A DNA stretch of 12,022 bases from an uncultured Blautia sp. (GTDB lineage: Bacteria > Bacillota > Clostridia > Lachnospirales > Lachnospiraceae), in assembly GCA_934408705.1 (NCBI GenBank), contig CAKRVL010000078.1, positions 1-12,022 on the forward strand. Reading direction: 5' to 3'. The notes under the pieces are model-generated. The model did no database searches and was not told where the DNA came from. It worked only from the letters and a program-made list of their open reading frames with translations. Below are positions 6,679-12,022 of this stretch, one piece after another. Both the position numbers and the translations under genes were made by a program. Numbering within the stretch: the stretch's first letter is position 1; every line of letters starts with the position of its first letter.

Positions 6679-8194
6679 CATCTTCTCCGGTTCCTTTCCG
6701 GTAGGACTCCGGACTGCTTCCGTAGTATTCCCTGAAACTTCTGCAGAAATAAGAAACATTAGGGATTCCTACCTGTTCACTGACCTGGGCCACCTTCATA
6801 TTGGAATTACATAAAAGCTCCTTGGCCTTCTCCATGCGCACCACACGGATAAAACGATTCAGGTTCATACCTGTCTCTTTTTTGAAAATAAAGCTAAGAT
6901 AGCCTGAAGACAGATACACCTTCTCTGCCAGCATCTCAAGACTCAGATCTTCAGCATAATGCTGGTAGATATAACTCTTGACAGCCGCCACCTCATCTCT
7001 GGAATCACTCATGGAACGTTCCAGAAAGACTTCATACTCGTCAATATTCTCCTTTGTAATAGCCAGGATCTGCTTCAGATTCGTACAGCTATACAGCCGC
7101 TCCACCTCATGCTCCAGCTTACGCTCCTCAGAAAACTGATTTTCCTGAAAAAGCTCCTGTATCACATTAGAAAAAACAAATTTCACATACATGGCAGAAA
7201 AACGGGTATCATTTTCATATTTCTTTACCAGACACTCAAAATGCTTATTCAACTGATCCACATCCTTCCGGGAAATGTCCTCGGAAATTTTCTCCATCAG
7301 ACGGGAATCCTGAGTCTCTGCATTTACAGGCTGTATGTCATCTGCCTCATTACTAAACACATGCAGATCAGGATGATAAAATTTCTCTTCCATTGTCTGC
7401 TCCAACTGAGACATAATCTCCGGAAGAGCCTCATGCCCCTCGAAACGGCTGCTCACAGCCAGATGAAAGCTTGCAGAATAATTCTGCTTCAAAAGATCAT
7501 ACAAATGCTTGGCAACAAGCTGATAATCACAGTACACATCTGAGAAAAACAACACTGACTGTCTGGTATTCAGATTAAGATAAAAGAAATTCCGGTGCAA
7601 TCCCTGCATCAGTTCTTCATCAATATTATCTGCCACATTATCAAAAAATGCCTTATCAGCTTCAATTAAAATAGCACAATGCCACTGCTCCCAGCTGGAC
7701 TGTTCCAAAATTTCCCCTGCCTTTTTCAGCACCTCTTCATTTCCTGAATACAAATATGTCTGAAGGAAATACTGAAGAAGAAAATTCTTCTCCTTCTCCG
7801 CCTTCTGTTTCTGTGACTTAACACTTGTAATTTCTGCTTTTACTTTCTCAATAGTTTGATGAAAAACATCCATATCCACCGGCTTCAACACATAGTCTCT
7901 TACTCCGTAGTGTATGGCTTCCTGTGCAAAGGAAAAATCGCTGTAGCCACTAAAAATAACAATTGGAAGCTCAGGATACTCTTCTCTCGCTTTTTTCGCC
8001 AGCTCAAGCCCATCCATAAGAGGCATCTTAATGTCTGTTAAAAGAAAGTCAATCTTCTCACTTCGCAGCACATTCAAAGCCTGCTTCCCATTGGAAGCCT
8101 CACGAATCTCAAATTCCCCTTCCTCCTGTGACAAAAGGAACATAATTCCCTCACGCTCGATTTTCTCATCATCTGTAATCAAAACTCTATACAT
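6653..8194 (-). CDS. AraC-family response regulator, YesN type
   Basis: This 513-residue protein has an N-terminal receiver domain (about 1-120): acidic pocket Asp8-Asp9, phosphorylation site Asp54 in LLTDIKMP, Ser82 in VIFSGYSD and Lys104 in YVLKPVD. A long, partly helical linker region (about 120-395) is characteristic of YesN-type regulators. A C-terminal AraC double helix-turn-helix occupies about 400-502, with LSLEMLAEKVYLSSGYLSFIF as first and VAQVSEQVGIPNVSYFCRSF as second motif. It should bind DNA as a phosphorylation-dependent activator of nearby transport genes. GGAG lies 10 nt before the ATG. It is the first gene of the operon with the kinase. A likely target is the importer promoter near 11620-11680, which carries a direct repeat of the type AraC regulators bind. 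Confidence 0.95.
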   Translation of the reverse strand: MYRVLITDDEKIEREGIMFLLSQEEGEFEIREASNGKQALNVLRSEKIDFLLTDIKMPLMDGLELAKKAREEYPELPIVIFSGYSDFSFAQEAIHYGVRDYVLKPVDMDVFHQTIEKVKAEITSVKSQKQKAEKEKNFLLQYFLQTYLYSGNEEVLKKAGEILEQSSWEQWHCAILIEADKAFFDNVADNIDEELMQGLHRNFFYLNLNTRQSVLFFSDVYCDYQLVAKHLYDLLKQNYSASFHLAVSSRFEGHEALPEIMSQLEQTMEEKFYHPDLHVFSNEADDIQPVNAETQDSRLMEKISEDISRKDVDQLNKHFECLVKKYENDTRFSAMYVKFVFSNVIQELFQENQFSEERKLEHEVERLYSCTNLKQILAITKENIDEYEVFLERSMSDSRDEVAAVKSYIYQHYAEDLSLEMLAEKVYLSSGYLSFIFKKETGMNLNRFIRVVRMEKAKELLCNSNMKVAQVSEQVGIPNVSYFCRSFREYYGSSPESYRKGTGEDDENTGSHK

Positions 8195-8294
8195 ATGACT
8201 GGCACTCCGATCTACATTTTTTTAAATACAAATCCCATACCGCCCATTTTTGCATAAAAAATTATGTCCCGGCGTATCGGGAATCTTATATAAA

Positions 8295-8338
8295 GATAAA
8301 GATAGCCCCTTACATTTCTGTAAAGAACTATCTTTATT
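8295..8338. terminator. Nested hairpin between importer and regulator operons
   Basis: ATAAAGATAG (8296-8305) pairs perfectly with CTATCTTTAT (8328-8337). An inner stem, TTACA (8310-8314) with TGTAA (8319-8323), is closed by a TTTC loop and separated from the outer stem by small internal loops. U-rich sequence follows on either strand, so it could terminate the minus-strand importer transcript about 80-120 nt after its last gene. It could also lie in the leader of the regulator operon if that promoter is further upstream. The stem is AT-rich, so strength is uncertain. Confidence 0.55.
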
Positions 8339-8390
8339 TTAACATTCTGGTATCATATTGAAAAGGGAAGAATCTCCAAATTTCTTATAT

Positions 8391-8414
8391 AAAAACCGTC
8401 CTTTTACCTAAAGG
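8391..8414 (-). terminator. Possible weak terminator just after the MalG-like permease gene
   Basis: On the minus strand CCTTT (8414-8410) pairs with AAAGG (8404-8400) around a 5-nt loop, followed by ACGG and a run of five T (8395-8391). The stem is only 5 bp. A competing stem, AAAGGA with TCCTTT, overlaps the stop codon. It is weaker than the hairpin at 8295-8338. Confidence 0.35.
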
Positions 8415-8416
8415 AA

Positions 8417-9253
8417 TCATCCTTTAACCGCACCTGCAACTACACCCTCGATAATGTACTTCTGGCATACCAGATACACAACAATGATCGGAATAATATC
8501 GATCATAATACTCGCCATCATAGGTCCCATCTGTACATGACCATAGCTTCCACGGAAATACTGAATCGCCATCGGAATGGTTTTGTATTTCTTAATATCC
8601 AGAACCAGAGTTGGAAGAAGGTAATCGTTCCATACCCACATCAGTTCCAGAATTGCAGTGGAAATAATAGTTGGTTTCAGAATCGGTATCAATATCTTAA
8701 AGTAAACCTGAAGAGGGCTGCAGCCATCGATCATGGCAGCCTCTTCGATTTCAAGAGGACTTCCTTTTACAAAACCGGTAAACATAAATACTGCAAGTCC
8801 TGCACCAAATCCAAGGTAAACAATACAGATCGTATATGGATTATTCAGCTTCAAAGTATCCGCTGTCTTTGCCAGAGTAAACATAACCATCTGGAAAGGA
8901 ACAACCATACTGAATACGCAAAGGTAATACAGCACCTTGGAAAGTAAACCATTTACACGTACAATGTACCAAGCGCACATAGAACAGCAAAGCAGGATCA
9001 GAGCAACAGACATTACAGAAATCACAAGGCTGTACCAGAAGGATTTCAGGAAATCCATCTGTGTAACGCTGGCTACAAAGTTCTTGATTCCGTTCCAGGT
9101 CTCAGAAGTAGGAAACTGGAATACACCAGAGGTAGTAATTGCAGACTCCACTTTCAAGGAGTTAAACAGAATCATAACGATTGGATAGATCCATATAATT
9201 GAAATAATGGAAAGAATTATAGTTGGAATAATACTTTTTTTCTTGTCTGCCAT
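8417..9253 (-). CDS. Carbohydrate ABC transporter permease, MalG-like
   Basis: This 278-residue inner-membrane permease has about six membrane helices (near 8-30, 72-98, 105-128, 140-162, 195-215 and 245-264). The ATPase-coupling EAA loop is EEAAMIDGCSPLQVYFKILIPILKP, with the conserved EAA at 171-173 and Gly177. The C-terminus GVVAGAVKG is typical of the CUT1 MalG subfamily. It forms a heterodimer with the permease encoded just before it. Its ATG overlaps the stop of that gene by one base (TAATG) and a strong AAGGAGG lies in the end of the upstream gene, so the two are translationally coupled. No ATPase gene follows, which is common in Firmicutes where a shared MsmX/MsmK-type ATPase energises several importers. 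Confidence 0.95.
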   Translation of the reverse strand: MADKKKSIIPTIILSIISIIWIYPIVMILFNSLKVESAITTSGVFQFPTSETWNGIKNFVASVTQMDFLKSFWYSLVISVMSVALILLCCSMCAWYIVRVNGLLSKVLYYLCVFSMVVPFQMVMFTLAKTADTLKLNNPYTICIVYLGFGAGLAVFMFTGFVKGSPLEIEEAAMIDGCSPLQVYFKILIPILKPTIISTAILELMWVWNDYLLPTLVLDIKKYKTIPMAIQYFRGSYGHVQMGPMMASIMIDIIPIIVVYLVCQKYIIEGVVAGAVKG

Positions 9254-10107
9254 TATGCCTGCACCTCCTTAGATGATGTTGCACGAAGCTGGATCAGGGC
9301 GATCACAACAACCAGTACAAAGAATACAACTGCTTTTGCCTGGCCGATTCCCTTCCATGCAGGGCCGCTTCGTCCATAGAATGTATCGTAAATGTTCAGT
9401 GCCAGTAACTGTGACTGCTTTCCAGGATCTCCACCTGTAAGGGAAAGGTTCTGGTCGAACATCTTGAATCCGTTTGTAAGAGTAAGGAATGTACAAATTG
9501 TAACAGATGGCATGATCATCGGGATTTTGATTTTAAACAGAATCTGTGATGCAGTTGCGCCATCGATCTGTGCGGCCTCAATCAGATCAGGAGATACGTT
9601 GTTAAGACCAGCTACATAAATGATCATCATATATCCAATCTGCTGCCATAACAACAGGATGATCATTCCAATAAAACCATTTGTTGCAGACAACTTCAGA
9701 AGAGGCTGTCCCCACATGGAAAGCAGACCGTTTAACAGTGTCTGCCAGATATAACCAAGTACAATACCGCCGATCAGGTTCGGCATGAAGAATACAGTAC
9801 GGAACGCGTTTGTTCCTTTAAAGCCCTTTGTCAAAGCCAGTGCAATGGCAAAGGCCAAAACATTGATCAAAATACTGGAAACAAATGCGAATACAACGGT
9901 CAGCCAGAATGCATGACTGAAATCACCGCCGATAAAAATTTTCTGATAGTTAGAAAGTCCAACCCAGACTACATCTTTTACAGTTGAAAATTTACAAAAT
10001 GAAAGATAAATACCCCAGATAAACGGCCATAAGAAACCGATAATAAATGCAGCCAATGTTGGCAGAACAAATACAGGCCACCATTTTTTCAGAGATTTTC
10101 CTACCAT
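9253..10107 (-). CDS. Carbohydrate ABC transporter permease, MalF-like
   Basis: This 284-residue permease is the partner of the MalG-like protein. It has about six membrane helices (about 12-37, 68-93, 104-124, 145-166, 200-215 and 258-274). The EAA loop is EAAQIDGATASQILFKIKIPMIMPS, with Glu177-Ala-Ala and Gly183. Its N-terminus (KKWWPVFVLPTLAAFIIGFLWP) and YLSFCKF match the UgpA/LacF-like short MalF form, without the large periplasmic insertion of E. coli MalF. A strong ribosome binding site (AAGGAGGAG) precedes the ATG by about 6 nt. A 194-nt gap containing a terminator-like hairpin separates it from the binding-protein gene upstream. Confidence 0.95.
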   Translation of the reverse strand: MVGKSLKKWWPVFVLPTLAAFIIGFLWPFIWGIYLSFCKFSTVKDVVWVGLSNYQKIFIGGDFSHAFWLTVVFAFVSSILINVLAFAIALALTKGFKGTNAFRTVFFMPNLIGGIVLGYIWQTLLNGLLSMWGQPLLKLSATNGFIGMIILLLWQQIGYMMIIYVAGLNNVSPDLIEAAQIDGATASQILFKIKIPMIMPSVTICTFLTLTNGFKMFDQNLSLTGGDPGKQSQLLALNIYDTFYGRSGPAWKGIGQAKAVVFFVLVVVIALIQLRATSSKEVQA

Positions 10108-10182
10108 TTTTCACTCCTCCTTTTCCTGTTACGACACCTTTACGGAAGATTATATGCTCCCCAAAAATATTACATCATTTTT

Positions 10183-10216
10183 CCAATAAAACGGGGAGGC
10201 TGTATTTCGCCTCCCC
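10183..10216 (-). terminator. Intra-operon terminator/attenuator between binding protein and permeases
   Basis: GGGGAGGC (10193-10200) and GCCTCCCC (10209-10216) form a perfect 8-bp GC-rich stem with an 8-nt loop. On the minus strand it is followed by a short U-rich tract (GTTTTATT). Lying after the solute-binding protein gene and before the permease genes, it probably lets only part of transcription continue, giving more binding protein than permease. It may also protect the 3' end of the binding-protein mRNA. Confidence 0.8.
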
Positions 10217-10301
10217 ACCCTGTTCACCATTCTATATTATGTTCTGAATTTCTCCTGAACATATTATATGCTGTTGGAAAGAAATTTATTTCTAATTACG
10301 A

Positions 10302-11579
10302 TTATTCAGAAAGAGCTTTCTCAGTTGCCCATCCGTCAACGAATGCGGAAACTACATCATCCCAGGAACCAGTTCCTGCTGCATATAATGTAAGTGCTGT
10401 ACCAAGACCGTTCTTCCACTCTTCAGATGGCATTGTTGTAAAGTTCCATGATACAGGTGTAAGACCTGCTGCTGTATACTCTGCATCCTGTTTTACAAAT
10501 ACGTTAGTAGATTCCTGTGCTGTTTTGAAAGGAATTGTGAAGCCCATGTCTTCTGACATAGCCTTTGTTCCGTCCTCAGAAGTTACACACCAGTTCATGA
10601 AATCAAGTGTTGCCTGGATATCTTCCTCGGAAGCTTCTTTGTTTACACACCAGAAGTTCTCTGTACCGGTTGCAAGACCTTCATTCTCATCATCAACACC
10701 AAAGTAAATCGGGATCATAGCCAGCTCGTCATCGCTGTATGTCTTGGACAGTTCACCATATTCCCAGGAACCGTTCTGATAGAATACTGCGTCGCCGTTG
10801 ATGAACTCATTACGGGAATCATCTGCTGTCTTAGCAGAAAGCTCTGCTCCATCGCATGTAGAATCTGTGATGTAAAGATCGAATACGTTCTTGTAGTTGT
10901 CAAGGTATGTTCCTTTGATTGCATCTGTATCATCGATTCCATCTGCCTGATACTCATAGTAGATTGGCAGGTTTGCAAGGTGTGTTTTGAATCTCCAGTC
11001 AGAGGATCCGTCCATACCAGCACTTGTGAAAGCACCCTTAACACCCAGCTCGTCTTTTCTAGCCTGGATATCATCAGCAACCTTCTTCAGATCATCAAAG
11101 CTCTTAATATCGTCTACTGTGTAGCCAGCTTTTTCCAGTAATGTTTTGTTTACGATCAGTCCATAGGACTCGATTACATATGCGATACCGTCAACTGCAT
11201 CGCCATCTTTTACTGTGAAAGCATCAGATGTAAGCTGTGAATAGATATCAGATCCTGACAGATCATAGCAGTAATCTTTCCAGTTCTTAAGACCTACAGG
11301 TCCGTTTACCTGAAAAAGTGTAGGAGCATCACTCTTTGCCATTTCAGACTGAAGTGTTGTCTCATACTGTCCGGAAGCTGCTGTAACAACTGTTACCGGA
11401 ACGCCTGTCTCCTCTGTATATTTAGCAGCCAGATTCTGCCATGCCTCATCCTGCTCTGGTTTAAAGTTTAAATAATAAACCTTTCCTGCTGCATCCTCAG
11501 CCATAACCGGTAATGCCGGTACCATGGAAGCTGCCATAACTGCGCTAAGTCCCATTGCTGCGATTTTTCTCATCTTCAT
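10302..11579 (-). CDS. Sugar ABC transporter solute-binding protein (no lipobox seen)
   Basis: This 425-residue extracellular family 1 solute-binding protein begins with a Sec signal peptide: MKMRKIAAMG, a hydrophobic stretch to about residue 22, then a probable signal peptidase I site PVMA-ED after Ala27. There is no Cys near the signal end, so the usual lipoprotein anchor seems absent. The mature start VYYLNFKPEQDEAWQNLAAKY and TLFQVNGPVGLKNW are typical of oligosaccharide-binding proteins, as is the FYQNGSWEYGEL segment and NFWCVNKEASEE. It should capture a sugar outside the cell for the two permeases encoded downstream. AGGAG is 9 nt before the first ATG, favouring it over Met3. The specific sugar cannot be read from the sequence. 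Confidence 0.93.
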   Translation of the reverse strand: MKMRKIAAMGLSAVMAASMVPALPVMAEDAAGKVYYLNFKPEQDEAWQNLAAKYTEETGVPVTVVTAASGQYETTLQSEMAKSDAPTLFQVNGPVGLKNWKDYCYDLSGSDIYSQLTSDAFTVKDGDAVDGIAYVIESYGLIVNKTLLEKAGYTVDDIKSFDDLKKVADDIQARKDELGVKGAFTSAGMDGSSDWRFKTHLANLPIYYEYQADGIDDTDAIKGTYLDNYKNVFDLYITDSTCDGAELSAKTADDSRNEFINGDAVFYQNGSWEYGELSKTYSDDELAMIPIYFGVDDENEGLATGTENFWCVNKEASEEDIQATLDFMNWCVTSEDGTKAMSEDMGFTIPFKTAQESTNVFVKQDAEYTAAGLTPVSWNFTTMPSEEWKNGLGTALTLYAAGTGSWDDVVSAFVDGWATEKALSE

Positions 11580-11598
11580 AATTTTGCTCTCCTTTTCT

Positions 11599-11617
11599 TT
11601 AAGAACTGTTTTCTTAA
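11599..11617. repeat. Inverted repeat in the leader of the binding-protein gene
   Basis: TTAAGAA and TTCTTAA form a perfect 7-bp inverted repeat with a 5-nt spacer, located between the presumed -10 and the ribosome binding site. It could be a weak mRNA hairpin or a repressor site near the transcription start. No further support is visible. Confidence 0.4.
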
Positions 11618-11621
11618 GCTG

Positions 11622-11627
11622 TTTATA
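11622..11627 (-). promoter_or_regulatory. Presumed -10 element of the importer promoter
   Basis: On the minus strand this is TATAAA, inside TATTATATAAAC, about 43 nt before the ATG. No good TTGACA-like -35 sits about 17 nt upstream (only T-rich sequence), which fits a promoter that depends on an activator. Confidence 0.5.
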
Positions 11628-11649
11628 TAATACTCATTTTTATGTTAAA

Positions 11650-11679
11650 AAACCATGTTAAAAATTCAAGAAACATGTT
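11650..11679 (-). promoter_or_regulatory. Direct repeat, candidate AraC-type response-regulator operator
   Basis: On the minus strand AACATGTTTC (11679-11670) is repeated as AACATGGTTT (11659-11650), with starts exactly 20 nt apart, about two helical turns. A third partial copy, AACATA, lies at 11646-11641. The downstream copy abuts or overlaps the presumed -35 region. Tandem direct repeats of this spacing beside the -35 are the usual binding architecture of AraC-family activators, and a YesN-type regulator is encoded 3.4 kb downstream. The link is inference. Confidence 0.5.
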
Positions 11680-11731
11680 CATTTTTTTAGAGAGTGAATT
11701 TTGAACAGAAGATCACATATTCTATTCTACC

Positions 11732-11764
11732 AAAAAAGAGGACCGCCATCGGCAGTCCCCTCTC
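11732..11764 (-). terminator. Rho-independent terminator of the aldolase gene
   Basis: Read on the minus strand, GAGG-GG-ACTGCC pairs with GGCGGTCCTC (one T-G wobble, a two-G bulge) around a GAT loop and is followed by a run of six T (11737-11732). It lies about 30 nt after the aldolase stop and separates that unit from the importer promoter. Confidence 0.88.
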
Positions 11765-11768
11765 TCTT

Positions 11769-11782
11769 TCCGCATATGCGGA
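11769..11782. repeat. 14-bp perfect palindrome after the aldolase stop
   Basis: TCCGCATATGCGGA is a perfect, spacer-free palindrome in the short 3' region between the aldolase stop and its terminator. It could be an accidental palindrome, a protein-binding site, or a small 3' UTR structure. Confidence 0.4.
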
Positions 11783-11794
11783 GGAAAATCATAT

Positions 11795-12022
11795 TCAAGC
11801 TTTTCCAACAGATCCGAAAATTTCCATTTTCTCTTTAACAGTAGCCTTGATCGCATCGAATCCAGGTGCAAGAAGCTTACGTGGGTCATATCCTTTACCC
11901 TGCTCATCCTTGCCTTCCTCGATGTATTTACGTGTAGCTGCTGCAAAAGAAAGCTGGCACTCTGTGTTAACATTGATCTTGGAAACTCCAAGGTCGATAG
12001 CTTTCTTGATCATATCTGTAGG
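11795..12022 (-). CDS. fba: Class II fructose-bisphosphate aldolase, C-terminal part (runs off the window)
   Basis: The C-terminal 75 residues of a class II, zinc-dependent fructose-1,6-bisphosphate aldolase are present; the gene continues beyond base 12022. The visible PTDMIKKAIDLGVSKINVNTE segment matches the region of this family in which the NVNT(D/E) strand binds the phosphate of dihydroxyacetone phosphate. YDPRKLLAPGFDAIKATVKEKMEIFGSVGKA is the typical end. The enzyme interconverts fructose-1,6-bisphosphate with glyceraldehyde-3-phosphate and dihydroxyacetone phosphate in glycolysis and gluconeogenesis, in the cytoplasm. The zinc-binding residues lie outside the window. A strong terminator follows, so it is probably transcribed independently of the importer. 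Confidence 0.95.
   Translation of the reverse strand, partial: PTDMIKKAIDLGVSKINVNTECQLSFAAATRKYIEEGKDEQGKGYDPRKLLAPGFDAIKATVKEKMEIFGSVGKA

Noticed and set aside
6959..7543. 194-residue plus-strand open frame opposite the response regulator gene
   Set aside because: It lies fully within the coding region of a well-supported regulator, and its Leu/Ile/His-rich composition is what the antisense of such a gene gives.
8195..8416. Promoter of the regulator operon
   Set aside because: Several T/A-rich -10-like hexamers exist, but none pairs with a fair -35 at proper spacing, so no specific position is claimed.
1..12022. CRISPR array, tRNA or rRNA gene, riboswitch, or CcpA cre site
   Set aside because: No regularly spaced repeats, no cloverleaf or conserved RNA motif and no good match to the cre consensus was seen on either strand by eye.

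Overview
The window looks like chromosomal sequence from a spore-forming, Gram-positive anaerobe of the Clostridia, most likely a gut Lachnospiraceae relative (Blautia/Ruminococcus/Dorea-like). The reasons are a cotJABC spore-coat operon, a YesM/YesN two-component pair, carbohydrate ABC-transporter genes without their own ATPase gene, a PflX-type radical SAM protein and AT-rich intergenic DNA with strong AGGAGG-type ribosome binding sites. The genus is inference; no rRNA or other marker gene is present.

Layout. (1) 1-169 is AT-rich non-coding DNA. (2) 170-820 (+) is a solitary Mrr-type nuclease domain with a hydrophobic C-terminal half. (3) 918-2161 (+) is a tightly packed cotJA-cotJB-cotJC operon. 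(4) 2207-2245 is a hairpin between convergent transcription units. (5) 2258-8194 is one minus-strand operon, read in the order AraC-type response regulator, YesM-type histidine kinase, large solute-binding lipoprotein, PflX-like radical SAM protein. The first two junctions overlap and the last gap is 4 nt. (6) 8195-8416 is an intergenic region with a strong nested hairpin. (7) 8417-11579 (-) holds a sugar ABC importer: solute-binding protein, then a terminator-like hairpin, then MalF-like and MalG-like permeases. (8) 11580-11731 is its promoter region, with a direct repeat that could be an operator. (9) 11732-12022 (-) is the 3' end of class II fructose-bisphosphate aldolase and its terminator.

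How the genes may work together. The kinase, with a large extracytoplasmic domain, probably senses a carbohydrate-related signal, and the AraC-type regulator probably activates the adjacent importer. A second solute-binding lipoprotein is encoded in the regulator operon rather than with the permeases, so it may be a ligand-presenting partner of the kinase. The importer's ATPase is absent and is probably supplied in trans by a shared MsmX/MsmK-type protein. No glycoside hydrolase is present, so the sugar cannot be named.

The points most worth following up are the regulator operon (two-component system plus solute-binding lipoprotein plus PflX), the direct repeat overlapping the importer promoter, the apparent absence of a lipid anchor on the importer's binding protein, and the membrane-associated Mrr-like nuclease.
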